A stretch of 64,000 bases of DNA from Dactylonectria macrodidyma (Eukaryota > Ascomycota > Sordariomycetes > Hypocreales > Nectriaceae), in assembly GCA_020744425.1 (NCBI GenBank), contig JAGMUV010000022.1:1054001-1118000 (forward strand), written 5' to 3'. The position numbers were made by a program, and so were the translations under genes. The notes beneath the pieces are model-generated. The model worked only from the letters and a program-made list of their open reading frames with translations. It had not been told where the DNA came from and did not search any database. This document shows, in pieces, positions 1 through 10,810 of the stretch (positions within the stretch are counted from its first letter, which is position 1; every line of letters begins with the position of its first letter).

Positions 1-1107
1 GGCCTAGCTAGTTGCAATATACTACCTTGAGACCGTTACAGTCCGAGGCGTGAGTTGATCGATCGAGCGGATCAGGATATCGTAGTGAGCAATGTAGGTC
101 ACGGTCTGGTAATGTGCAAAGGGTAGTTTGTGTAACCAAGTGTGTTAATAGCTGGGCCGTCATCTATCTACGAAAGTGCTAAACGAACGTGTAATACTGT
201 GGTGATCAATGCAGTGATCACAGTGATCGTATAAGTGATCGCCAAAATCACTTGTCTTCTGATGTAATCACGTCCATAATTGGAAGAATAGTGGGGGGTG
301 ACATGGCTCTCCCAGTCCCGCTACATATTTGGGTCTGACTGGCATACGCCCCCCTTGGTTTCTTGCCTATCCATGTTTTTTTTAACCCCGCTTGCCTGTC
401 TCCGTAGCTAGCCTGAATCGAGGCGGCTTGTGGCTAATGCAAATCGGATTGTCGCTCGAACGGCCTTCATGTTTGGTGTCCATTTTTGGTCATCGGATGA
501 TGATTTCCCTCCAAGATAGAGAGGACATATACTTACAGTGGGGTGCGGGTCCAGCGTCAGTAGCCCATTATTGTAATTTTGTCAAAAGTGCCCAAAAACG
601 GACCAACTGTGGCGCATGCACAGTGCACGACTCGTGCCGACATTACCCCTGCCATCTCTTAACCCTAACAGCTTCTGGTGCCTTGCCATTCGAGCATCAA
701 AATAGTTCGTCTTATGACCAACTTGTGACTGCTTACACCTCGAAAGATTGACCTTGATTATCCCAATGTCCGTTTTTGACCAAGAGCTATGTATAACCAG
801 CGAGCTTACACATGCACCCTATTGACGAGCACGTAAAATACGTATCGATTATAGCAACTTTCAAGTTCAGTTTCCCAGATGCCTTAACTATGAATGAAGA
901 GGCATATCGGTCTAAGCCCCATCATGCTAGATGTAGTTCCTGTCATGTGCACTGTATTCATCCCTGTCCTCGAACAAACAGTAAGTACTGTTTCATAAGT
1001 GTAGAGACATTGCGTAGCCGCTAAGTAAAAAAATTAAGAACTCACCCCCTTTGATAACCAGGCCGGATTCATGTCAACAATCTGACAAAGACAAGTACGT
1101 TTACGAC
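1..1107. other. Intergenic, no gene supported
   Basis: No open reading frame here has convincing protein character. The one structured item is a copy of an inverted repeat at 536-627, described separately. The rest is unassigned spacer downstream of the minus-strand NLR gene. Confidence 0.5.
536..627 (+). repeat. Inverted repeat copy 1, flanking the NLR gene
   Basis: About 92 bp that match, at roughly 75% by eye, the reverse complement of 4871-4962. Shared core strings include CAGCGTCAGT and TGGCGCATGCACAGTG. The pair lies on either side of the PNP-NB-ARC-TPR gene and the small NLR remnant. It could be two insertions of one short repeat or the ends of a larger unit. No target-site duplication was found. 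Confidence 0.55.
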
Positions 1108-4100
1108 TTAACGATCGCTGCCCGAGACGTCACTTTCGCCTCGGGTCTTCTCCAAGCTCTCATAACAGTCCTGTAGTAGGTCCCTTGATAGCTGTCGACT
1201 AGGGTCGTCCTCGGCTAATATCTTTGCTTCGATTGCAACCACGCGTTTAAGTATCTCAATAGCATCCTTAATCCGTCGGTCATTGAGGTATGCTCTTGCA
1301 AGTTCGTGCTCTGATACCAGTCGAGAGTGGTCTTTCTCGTCTAGTGTCTCCTTCTGAACTGCCACCACGTGCTCGAATATCTCGATAGCATCCTCGATCC
1401 GTCGGTCATCGAGGTATGCTCTTGCAAGTTCGTGCTCTGATACCAGTCGAGAGTGGTCTTTCTCGTCTAGTATCTCCTTCTGAACTGCCACCACGTGCTC
1501 TAATATCTCGATAGCATCCTCGATCCGTCGGTCGTTGAGGTATGCACTTGCAAGTGCGTGCTCCGATGCCAGTCGAGAGTGGTCTTTCTCGTCTAGTGTC
1601 TCCTTCCGAATTACTACCACGTGCTCTAATATCTCGATAGCATCCTCGATCCGTCGGTCGTCGAGGTATGCACTTGCAAGTGCGTGCTCTGATGCCAGTC
1701 GAACACCATCTGTTTCGGGATGAAGGCCCTGTCTCCACCAGCACACCTCCTCAAAACACTTTATCGCTTCTTTGAATCGTCTGTCTGCTTCAAAGGAGTC
1801 TCCAACCTTTTCAAACAGATGATAAGTTTGATCTGTCTTATTCTTATAATTTCGACTTAGCAGCTGCATCGCATGTGGCAGATACTCCCTTCTCAAGTCA
1901 TGGTGAGCATCGTTTTTTGCAGGGAACCTCGCTGCAAGGTGACATATCACATCGCTCGCCACCTGCCCGTCCGGGTCCTGTTTTCCAAGCCAGCCTCGCG
2001 TTGCCGCGTGTACAAGGCTGTGCATGTCGAATACATCGCCTTCTCTCCTGCGAACCAGAAATGAGTAGCTACAAAGCATGCCGATGGCCCATTCCAGCTC
2101 GTCAGGTTCTGCATCAGGCAATATTGATTTGGGAATTGCTTTAGGCTCGATGTGAGACATGAAAGATAACAGATCAACGGCAAGCTGGTTTGACTTTTGG
2201 ATCTGATCGAAAGATACCATCCATGTTGTTCCTATGGCGTTTCGAGAACCTCTATATCGGGTGTTGTCTCGGAATTCTCTCCCAAGAACTCTCGCAATGT
2301 CGTCCTCGGCGCCTCGTAAGAGGTCTAGATATGTTTGTATTAGCGCCTTGGTTGAGGTATGCGGCGGCCTGCGTGATGGCCAGCGGGAGAAAAGTCAAAT
2401 GTGTAAGCAGTTCGGCGACTGAAACTTCGTCCTGAAACAACTGTTTCTGAATCAGAGAGTTCTTCAAGAGGTCCGCTGCTTCTTCCTCGTTCATTTGCTC
2501 AACATCAATCACGTCGGATTGGGCGAACTCTACGGCGACGAGCCTAGACCGCGTCGTCAACAGGATGATACCATTTTCGCTCTGAGGCAAATACTCTTCC
2601 AACCCTGGCTTGTCAGCAGATCCAAGGATAAGTTCCTGGTCGTCAGCATTGTCCACAATCAAAAGCCATTTGTCAGCTTTATCCGAGCTGAGGTGCTGGC
2701 AAACTAGGTCTTTCACATCTTCGTCCTCGCTGCTCCTGTGCAACCCCAGCTTTTTGGCAATTTCCACAAAAGCACGTTCTGCACTTTCATTACTCAGAAT
2801 CGGCACCCAGAAGATCGAATAGTCTGGCCTTTTCTTCTTGATCTGGTAGGCAAAATGCAAGGCTATTTGAGTCTTGCCAATCCCGCCAAGTCCGACAAGC
2901 GCCGTCTTCTGGCTCTGCTCCTGGCCGAAAAACTTGTCTTCTAGTGCATTTATAATGGTTGCACGACCAGTGAAGCGTATGTTTCTGGGAAATGGGATAT
3001 AGTAACACGGTTCGTGAACTTCGTCTGGCTTATCGTCAGTGATCAATCCCATCCCCATTCATAACGCGTTGTCTTCGAATAAGTTACCTATGATGCTATG
3101 TCTATTCGAACGGAATTGGTCTATGCGCACATTAGTTTAAGAAAAACCCATGGAAAGAAGACTGGGTACCGTTCCTCTGGGTCGAACCTCGGTCTCCATC
3201 GTGGACTGCGTATCGTCCCAGAATGGCTTTCGCCACAGATGCTGCAGTAGCTGCTGCAAAGTCTTGCCAAGCCTTGTTCTTGTGGCTATCTGCATAGTCA
3301 CAGATACCCTTGACAACGATACACGGAACCTCATCGCACGCTCCTGCGCCTTCCATCTCGAACGCGATGAGGTCGTGTCTGGCGGCAATTTGATCTCGAT
3401 CCTCCCCGCTCTTCATGACTGTGTTGCCTGAACCGATTCGACCGATGAAGATCTCAGGGCTGAAAGCTCCACCCTGGACGAGCTCCTCAAAACGCTCTCG
3501 CGCAACCAGATTAGCGGGATCACATCCAGCCTCGATACATGAAGCCTTGGAGGCTGACTCGCAGAAGACGTCAGGGTCACCAGCACACACGCCACACCAC
3601 TTTCGGTGTCTGTGCATATATGTCGGAGGATATAGCTTGTCTTCATTCATTCCAGGGTATTGGTAATTGGCTCGGCGTCGTCCTTTCTTAGCGGCTTCTT
3701 GCAAATGCTTCAGGTGCCTTGAAGCCTCAGCCTGGAGGCGCTCTCTCATGAGCTCTGTTTCGAATACTGCAAGCAGACTTCGGATGTCCCTGTTTGCTCT
3801 TCCAAGACTGTCTTCAACGGTACTCTTTACCGCAAAATGCCCATGATATTGCCTGCCGTAGTCGTACTGGATGATACTTTTGCTCACTACGACATCACCC
3901 AGGAAGGCATCGTAATTAGCGATGCGGGGCACACCACCACAGATGCCGACGAGGATAGCGAGCTTGAGATCGGTATAGCTCGATCGCAAGCTCGCGGTTG
4001 CAGCCGCTGCGCTGTTAGTGCCCATGCTTGGAAGAACAGCTAGAACAATGTGGTGGTCTCCGATGCGCCCAGTGATGTAGATATTTGTGTCGCCATCTGC

Positions 4101-4235
4101 TCGACCGTAAGGGTCACGGTCTTCGTCCCAGAACTGATCGAACAGTAGGTTGACAGCGTCAGCCTCGCGGGGCAAAGCGCATATTATGGCGACTCGAAAG
4201 CTTTTGCGGTCGGCAGGTGGTTTTTGAGAAGCCAT
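1108..4235 (-). pseudogene. PNP-NB-ARC-TPR NLR-like protein, one frameshift
   Basis: Fungal NOD-like receptor architecture. Exon 1 (4235-3170, ATG at 4235) encodes a purine-nucleoside-phosphorylase-like domain with the family's opening (AIICALPREADAV) and VGICGG motif. A probable intron at 3025-3169 (GTACCC..CCAG, branch site CTGAC) joins in frame to NB-ARC; an in-frame TGA just before 3058 rules out reading straight through. NB-ARC shows Walker A GLGGIGKT, Walker B LLIVDN and the LPLAITQAAAYL region. Near the TTT at 2334-2336 the frame slips by one base: the expected downstream sequence (..YLDLLRG..) is in the adjacent frame, and the ORF that follows carries the winged-helix-like part and TPR repeats. 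In this family the NB-ARC acts as a switch, the TPR as sensor and the PNP-like domain as effector. It is either a recently inactivated gene or a sequencing slip. Confidence 0.8.
1208..1710 (-). repeat. Four 42-residue TPR units with near-identical DNA
   Basis: The TPR sensor end of the NLR gene has four consecutive 126-bp units. Each encodes a kinesin-light-chain-type TPR with the core RIEDAIEILEHVV and linker DEKDHSRL. The units differ at only a few positions, mostly LAS/LVS, DD/ND and IRKET/VQKEI. The last unit is the most diverged. Such high internal conservation is characteristic of fungal NLR repeat domains that exchange units by recombination. Confidence 0.8.
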
Positions 4236-4410
4236 GACATGGATTGTGATTGTAAGAGGATGAAGAGGTGCGAAGTGGGCACGATTGCGGGGTTTGTGCT
4301 GTTGCCTTGTACCGTCACGTGGGGAGCTGAAGTTGCGTCAGGGTTGTCTTCAATCGCCACATCACTGGCTACAAGCAAGTTATTCCGCAGTATCTAGGTA
4401 CATTACTGTC

Positions 4411-4663
4411 ATGATGGCAGCGTTGGTTCATCGCCAGCACGACAGTAGACAGAATCGGATCGGTCGGAAAGCATCTATCGACCAGGGGACCGTTCGAGAT
4501 ATCAACTACGGCCTGCCCCACCCGCCGGCCCGTGCCGAAGTCGTACGCATCATCCTATGTCCTCGCAACGAGGATCTAGTCCATCGTAGAGATCTTATCG
4601 ACAGGCTAGATAAGCTTTTGCCATCGACTCCAGGATCTCTTATCGCCGAATATGCGTTGAACG
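4411..4663 (+). pseudogene. N-terminal exon remnant of an NB-ARC NLR
   Basis: A 134-codon frame whose last part, from ILCPRNEDLVHRRDLIDRLD to AEYALNG, resembles the stretch just before the P-loop in fungal NB-ARC/TPR proteins (V-P-x-R-x-x-x-F-V-x-R...). It ends at a good splice donor (GTGAGT at 4664). No P-loop exon follows; the next sequence is the inverted repeat. The ATG at 4411 is a guess. Read as a truncated 5' exon; resemblance is weak. Confidence 0.35.
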
Positions 4664-4870
4664 GTGAGTATTCAGAACTTGCTAGCTAATTAGGCCTGTG
4701 CGCATTATTGTCGGGTTGATGCAGACTTCGGTCAGGGTGGGGGATATCGGGATAAGGGCGGGAGATAAGCGGCCAGAATGTGGTCCTCAGCGAGCTGTTG
4801 ATGCCTGAGTCTTTACGCATACTTGTACTGTTAGTACTAGAACAGGGCAGGGGTCGCCTTGGCGCTAGCG

Positions 4871-4962
4871 GTACACTGTGCATGCGCCACGCTTAGCCAT
4901 TTTTGGCTATTTTCGATAAATTTACAATGATTGATCACTGACGCTGAACTCGTACCGCACTG
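4871..4962 (-). repeat. Inverted repeat copy 2
   Basis: Reverse-complement partner of 536-627. Read on the minus strand, the two copies also share a reading frame with similar residues (C-G-x-x-x-A-S-V ... H-x-x-C), so the repeat may derive from a short coding piece. It lies in a gene-free stretch, 4690-5418. Confidence 0.55.
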
Positions 4963-5418
4963 TACAGTAGCGGCCGCGAAGATTGTCCACCAATTGAATG
5001 TTAAATCCACCCGGACCACATTGGGGATCATGTGGCAATGTACAGTGTGAACACCTCTTGACATGGAGTAGTCCTGCAAGGTGACACTAACATTGCCTAT
5101 CCATTTTTGGCTCCAGCAGATATGGCAGAGACGTAAGGCACGCTACTCCGCACTTAAAAACACCCAATCACCCCCTGAACTTTACGTGTCGCAACCCTGC
5201 AGGCTGTGTTGATTCAGAATGGGAAATCTATATCTTTTCCCCATCAGATTGGACTGCCAGTAAGAACAGAATATATCCCTCCCGCTGATGCCTCTAGTAA
5301 CATACAATATGATTATTTATTTGACACATCTTCCTCTGCCCTGGTGTGTAGTTAGTGTCTACTCTGAAGTTAACCGCTATGCCCAAGTAGCAACTATCGA
5401 CAATAAGGTCCATCAGCC

Positions 5419-6788
5419 ATGTCTCATCAAGCCACACTACAAACCGTTATCAATCAGCTCAAAGCTCACGATGCATTGGTACTCAAAGAGGCGTTTCCCG
5501 AAGATCTTAGTGTCAACAAATGCTATCAGTCGCGCATCGACCCAGTTACGTATCTCTCCAAAACTTTCATGCATCCAGTTACGCTAATGTCGGCTATGTT
5601 CGATTCTGGCTATGTTATTAGTGGATCTCGGGCATTAGAATTCTTCATCCCAGGGTCCATCACACCGCAGTCAGACTGGGACTTCTACGTCCCCGGTTAC
5701 AAAGAATCCGTCGCCGATACGATTAATGTCCTAGCTTTATGTGGCGTGACTTGGGACTTAGAGGGTGATGCAATCGTTACCGCTTTGACGCAAAGTGGAA
5801 CTGTGGAAGCTGCCGTTAGAACCATGGAGACCTTGGCATCATGGATGTCGCAGTTGGATGCAGCCACAGCAACCACATTGATGGGGGAGAGCTTGTATCA
5901 AGTCTTATCTGCCTTTCTAAGATCCACACGGAGCTCTTGCGATAAAAGCTACACTATCAGCATTGACCCAGACAACCAAGTGGTGGTCATGACGAACCAA
6001 TTCCTACCAGACGAGAGGCCCGTAGACTCAGCGACCTATAAAGACAGTGCAGGGCAATCCTTCAATCTACTGCGTGGTTCAATAATGACAAGCAAAAGCA
6101 CACAGCCTGTGCAATTAATTGTTAGCTGCCATTATTCGGGCGCACGAAGTTGCTTGAGCTTCATCAAAGACTTCTACGCAAGCCATGTGCAATGCTTTAT
6201 CAGTGGATAGTGTGCAAGCCATTTGTACTACGCTGACGCTAGTGCTGGGAAGGCATACCTGTGGCAACAGCCTGAGATGAGCGCAGCTGTTAAGACAGCC
6301 ATCGTGAAATACCAGAAAAGAGGTTTTGAGTTCTTCCCTGCTCCTAACACCAGTCCTACCCCTCGGCGGCTAAAGGATAGTCGCGGAATATTTTTGGACT
6401 ATGGTAATATATACTAGCAATTCATACGAAGCAGCAACCAGAGCTTGCTTCAAAATGGCTCACTAAGCGCCGCTAGAACATCGACAGTGTACAGTGGACC
6501 GAGTTTCAAGGCGAGATATTGTCAATGTATAGCCCAATGGAGGTTTGCTGGAAAAGAAGTAAATCGTATGCTGTTGCAGCATATGGCCTGCCACTTGACC
6601 GTCTTCGGCGTCTTGTAGACACCATCTCTCTGAACACGCCGAGTACTGATGCTATGAGGACTAAATCATTCTTCAGTACAGTGAGAAAAACGGTGATGGG
6701 CGACGAATGGTACTCTAGAGAGGCCGCAAGATCAGGAGCAGTCTATTTTACTTTTCGGGACGCTACTCCTTGGTCTTGGTTGATGTAG
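5419..6788 (+). pseudogene. Fungus-specific protein with a G-S-R ... SDWDFYVPG motif, decayed
   Basis: A 263-codon ORF (ATG at 5419) contains GSRALEFFIPGS followed by SDWDFYVPG, an arrangement of a common uncharacterised family of filamentous fungi that looks nucleotidyltransferase-like (inference). The frame is stopped by TAG at 6208-6210 but continues in the same frame to 6417 with family-like sequence; TGG is the likely ancestral codon. A frameshift between about 6418 and 6490 moves the tail (TEFQGEIL ... to 6788) to another frame. One nonsense change plus one frameshift supports a pseudogene. G-to-A at a TGG codon fits RIP but does not prove it. Confidence 0.65.
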
Positions 6789-6930
6789 GAGGAACAACTA
6801 CTGAGTCAATGCAAGGATGAGCGGAAGTAGGTTGCTATGCGTATATCCATTACGAGATCTCTAGCACTCACAGCCTTTCTTACTTGCTGTAGAATACTAT
6901 ATACCCAATGACGAAACAGAGAACAACAGA

Positions 6931-7350
6931 CTAGGTAGCAGTCTCGCTCCACTCATTCCCGACCCGTATCCTTGCCATCTCTTCACTCTTGATGTCCTTT
7001 GCATAGTTTCTCCCCGCGATTCCCTCAATCTTCTCCGTAACGGCCTCTGACAAGACACTATCGGTACCGGCAGCGGCGTCCTGCAGAGCCATCAAACTCG
7101 GCACGTCGTCCACCTCCTCAATTTCTAGCTCCACGAGCTTGCAACGCATGCTCTCCACGGGAAATAGCATCTCTAGATCATCCACAAATCCCGTGATCTG
7201 TTCTACCAGCCTGTCGAAGTTCTTGCCGTCGTACAGCGCCCACGCCGCCTTCTTCAGCAGGCCCGTTCGCTTCTGTCTCTGCCGAGCGGAGTGTGCCGGA
7301 GAACAATCAATCGAGCCAGCGGAGAGCCTGGACTCAAGCTGATTCAGCAA
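6931..7350 (-). pseudogene. HET-s-like HeLo protein, 5'-truncated, with amyloid motif
   Basis: The 139-residue frame matches the C-terminal half of the HeLo (prion-inhibition and propagation) domain of HET-s/HET-S: KKAAWALYDGK, FVDDLEMLFP, LVELEIEEVDD. Residues 113-133 (GRNYAKDI ... RVGNE) have the pattern of the HET-s-related amyloid motif, which in known proteins carries a prion-like signal between an NLR and the HeLo effector. The stop falls six residues after the motif, so there is one copy where HET-s has two. The frame opens with TTG, not ATG, and about the first 130 residues of HeLo, including the membrane-active N-terminus, are not found upstream. A repeat-like segment lies directly at the truncation. 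Probably no longer able to kill; whether it is expressed is unknown. Confidence 0.8.
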
Positions 7351-7365
7351 CTGGTTTCCGCCCCT

Positions 7366-7682
7366 CGCACTAGCGGGTTACTACCGAACCTAAACTCTCT
7401 TGCGCCGGGCGCGGCACATTTTAGTGGCCTGAGAAAACATCATGAGCAAAGGTTGGAGTGTCTCTTCTACGAGAGTCTCGGATGAACAGGGTTGAGCTGA
7501 AATGAAATGACGCAACCCCCCTCGTAGAGAAATGATCAAGTGTGTGTGAATCAACTAGCGTGCACAGCCGAACATCCGGGCTCTCCTTCGCCGGGCGCAA
7601 GCTATTTTAGCGGCTGGGGAAATAGCAGGGATTTGCAATCTGCCACACGCCTAAGTCTGGCATTAGCCCGCTAGCGCCTTGC
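7366..7682. mobile_element. Possible MITE-like insertion at the HeLo truncation
   Basis: Ends carry an imperfect inverted repeat around CTAGCGGG (7369 onward, and reverse complement near 7668-7676). Inside is a direct repeat of about 48 bp, CGCCGGGCGC..ATTTTAGYGGC, at 7396-7443 and 7579-7627. No transposase and no clean target-site duplication were seen. Its position exactly where the HeLo gene loses its 5' half makes an insertion plausible. Confidence 0.3.
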
Positions 7683-7683
7683 G

Positions 7684-8191
7684 TACGAAGGTTACGGCGG
7701 TTAGTTTGCCTCACGAGGCTTGTGATAACTGCAAGGGCCCTGGGAAGTCTGGAAAAATCGGCAACACTGGAATATTCCCTTCAGGTGCGATCGAGTTACT
7801 TCGTGAAACCTCTGTAATTACTGAAAGCCCGTGGGGCAAATTAACAAAACTTTTACTGTATCCTTCGTAGTAGACTACCAGAATTGTGGGCTTATTATCT
7901 TAGGCTACATAGACCTGTGCAGTTCCGCAAACAGGCGAGATTTCCAGGATATACTCTCGTAGAATCAACATTTAGGAAATCTTAAAGAGTTTCAGCTTAT
8001 CCGACTAACTTGTACATAGATAGATGTTAACAGCGCCAAGACGCATGAACTTGGATAAGAAGGGTAACAATGATGAAGGAGTATAAAGGTGAATGAAAGT
8101 GTTGATCTAAGATTATTCTAAGCTACCTATAGAAAGCAAAGTTTTTACAGTATTGGGGGTAGGGGACAACAGCAAGCAGCCTCAAGAATTA
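7684..8191. other. Intergenic, nothing recognised
   Basis: AT-rich spacer between the HeLo remnant and the 3' end of the esterase gene. Short ORFs have no recognisable content, and the missing 5' exon of the HeLo gene is not here on either strand. Confidence 0.5.
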
Positions 8192-10297
8192 CTAGTACGG
8201 GACCTTTGCTGAGACCGCCCGCCAGAAACCACATCGTGCCCCGCGGCCCCCTTCCCAGGTCCAACCATTAGCCAGGCGAAAGGTATTTACGATACCCACG
8301 CCAGACCGAACGTAAAAGCTCAACTCATCGGTAACAGGGATGAGAGTGACCTCGCCGCCAGTAGTATTCAGGTCCATATGCTGGGGATTCTTCAGCGAGT
8401 ATTCCGGCCAGCGAATCTTGTTCCCTCGCTTTGGAACGGTTGCATTTTTGTAGCCCGCGGTAGCATCTGCCACAGAAATGATGGGGCTGTTGTGTATGAC
8501 GAAGTTCCCCCAAATCTTCTGGAAGGCATGGCGAAAGTCGGCGTTTGGGACCGCTGCCCCAACGGCGAAGTAGGCGGATAGGTCGGCTCCGTGGTGGGAT
8601 GGCGTAACCGAGTACTGGTATTTCCAGACTTTGCGAGAGTCAGTGCTGTAAGCCTCGGCGAACCACTGGGCCGGACAGTCGAATGTTGACTCGCCAGCGA
8701 TGTTGAACACGGCTTGCTGGATGCCAGTGGCGTAGCTGGATTGGTTCAGAGCGGTAGGGCCTCGATCGCCGAGAGTATCGAAGCGAGGGTCGTCGTCGCC
8801 GGGCTGTGCCTGGTCGAGCTGGTAAGTTTCGTGGAGGCGGGCAGTGTCGGAGTTGCTGAATAGTGGGAAGGTATTGGTGACGAAATCATTATACTGGGCT
8901 TGTGTATTGACAACCGGGTTTGTTAAGGGGACGCCCTCGTTTGCGTTGTTCTGTGAAAGAAGATGTGAGAAACCGCAAGACTTTCCTCACGGGAAACGCT
9001 GGGCCAGAGCCACTCACCCCCACAAGAAGATGTTTACCGCTAACGCGACCCAAGTGCAGCTGTCGAGATGGACGGCCTTGAATAAAGTCACCGTCAATTA
9101 CGGGCAGCCAGGAAAAGCTTCCAAAGTAGCCTCGGGTAGTTGACACTGTCCCGCTAGCACTTTGCAGTACGGCGCTATCAGCAGCAACCAGACAATCGAA
9201 AGCGTTTCCATGTTTCTTGCGATCAGGAGATCCCTTGCCGCATCCAGCCAGCTTAACAAACGCGGCGTAGTGACCAGTGGGAACAGTCTCGTCATAGCTG
9301 TAGATAGGTGGTGCGTATGGACTAGCAGCAATGACCTAGGTGAAGACACAGAAATCAGCTGCGATAATACAAATGGAAAAGGCGTTGGGCGTGGAGAAGC
9401 ACCGACATTAGTAAAGAGCTTGGAGTCCTTGCCACCGTATGCGAGGGCATGGTGCATGACGGAGCCCGCACCAGACGACTCTCCTGCTATCGTGACACGA
9501 TCTGGGTCGCCGCCGAACTTGGAGATATGCTTCTGCACCCACGCAAGAGCAAACTGTTGATCCAAGAGTCCGGCATTGAGCTTGCCCTTCTTCTTGACGG
9601 CTTTGGAGGAAAGGAACCCGAAGGCGCCCAAACGGTACTGTATCTCGACAACGATAAAGCCATTGTTGTTAGTATTTATCCACACGCTTGGGTCGTACGC
9701 AGCTCCGAATAGCTGGTAACCTCCCCCGTCTACACGCGCCAGCAGTCAGTACCCAGAATGGTGGAAGAGGCGACATTATGCGAGGAAATACATACGAATC
9801 CAGACCAGAACAGGCAGGTCGGAAGCATCAGGTGCAGCGTAGACGTTCAGATACAAGCAGTCTTCATCGCCCGGACCGGAGTTGAAGCCGTAGACCTCGG
9901 GCGTTCCAAAGGCTCCGGATTGAGGACATATCGGTGGCTGGTCGACAGCTGCGGTGACTGGAGGAGGGCCGTATTTGGGCGTTTTGACGGCTTGAGGAGC
10001 CTGCCACCTTAGTTTCCCAATGGGAGGCGCTGCATACCGGATCCTGGATTCAAGTCAGCACGATTGGCCCGTGATGGATATCGGTTTGCGGATGGTGTGA
10101 CAATCCACGCACCCCTTCCAGATGTTCAGATCGTAGGTATCATTGTAGTAACCTTCGTAGGTCGCATAGCCGAGTTTGACGACGGGGCCACCTGCAGCGT
10201 CGGATGAATCGCGCATGTGTACATCGTGTCTGGCTGTTGTTCCTGAAGCCCATACAACCACTGTCGCTCCTAGGAGCCTGAGAAAGGTGCCCTGCAT
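8192..10297 (-). pseudogene. Secreted type-B carboxylesterase, five exons, frame slip at the oxyanion hole
   Basis: Carboxylesterase/lipase of the alpha/beta-hydrolase fold. Proposed exons: 10297-10113, 10043-9796, 9730-9407, 9335-9018, 8950-8192. An N-terminal hydrophobic segment suggests secretion. Visible landmarks are YAAPPIGKLRW, PVLVWI, the nucleophile elbow GESSGAGS in exon 3 and a C-terminal SHHGADLSAYF region that likely holds the catalytic His. Four introns have plausible borders (GTGCGT, GTATGT, weak GTCGGT, GTGAGT) and phases agree except at intron 2/exon 3. There the G-run that should encode the HGGGY oxyanion-hole motif has one extra G. Without it, all phases close. So this is either a one-base pseudogene or a homopolymer error in an otherwise intact gene. 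Confidence 0.8.
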
Positions 10298-10810
10298 GAT
10301 GGTGGTCGACTGGCTCAGGCAGGAACGAAAAGGAGGGGGAATGGAAAGTATTGGCCTGGGTTCTATTTACCTCATATGGAGAGTGAAACAATGTGGGACA
10401 TGGGTAGCACGGTCCACTGGTCACCCATCCCTCTCTCAAGAGGGTGTTTCCATGGGAGAGTATTTAAGTTTGCGCTGATGCAGGGGTTCGTCCAGGGTAT
10501 AAAGCTTGGCTAAATAGAAGTGTGTGCCTACAACTGATGCAAGCCCACTTGCCAGAGAGGCCAGTCTTGATAGTACCGTGGCTTGAACGGTAGCACCAAG
10601 GCTAGTTTCAGCTGCATCGACTACCGACTTTGGGTCCCCTCGGCAGTTCGCCAAAGGGGAATGCTGGCGCATAACGCGGTCAGGAAACACATTAAATCCA
10701 CTTGCCTCCCAGTTTGGCATCCAGGTTAATAAGGCCATGCGGAAGCGTGTCGTCGTCGTGAAAGATCAAACGACCACGGCCCTCCAAAGCCCCCCGGCCC
10801 CGAGTACAAC
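10298..10810. other. Divergent intergenic region
   Basis: Separates the minus-strand esterase from the plus-strand membrane-protein gene, so it probably contains both promoters. No confident core-promoter element or other gene was seen. Confidence 0.4.
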
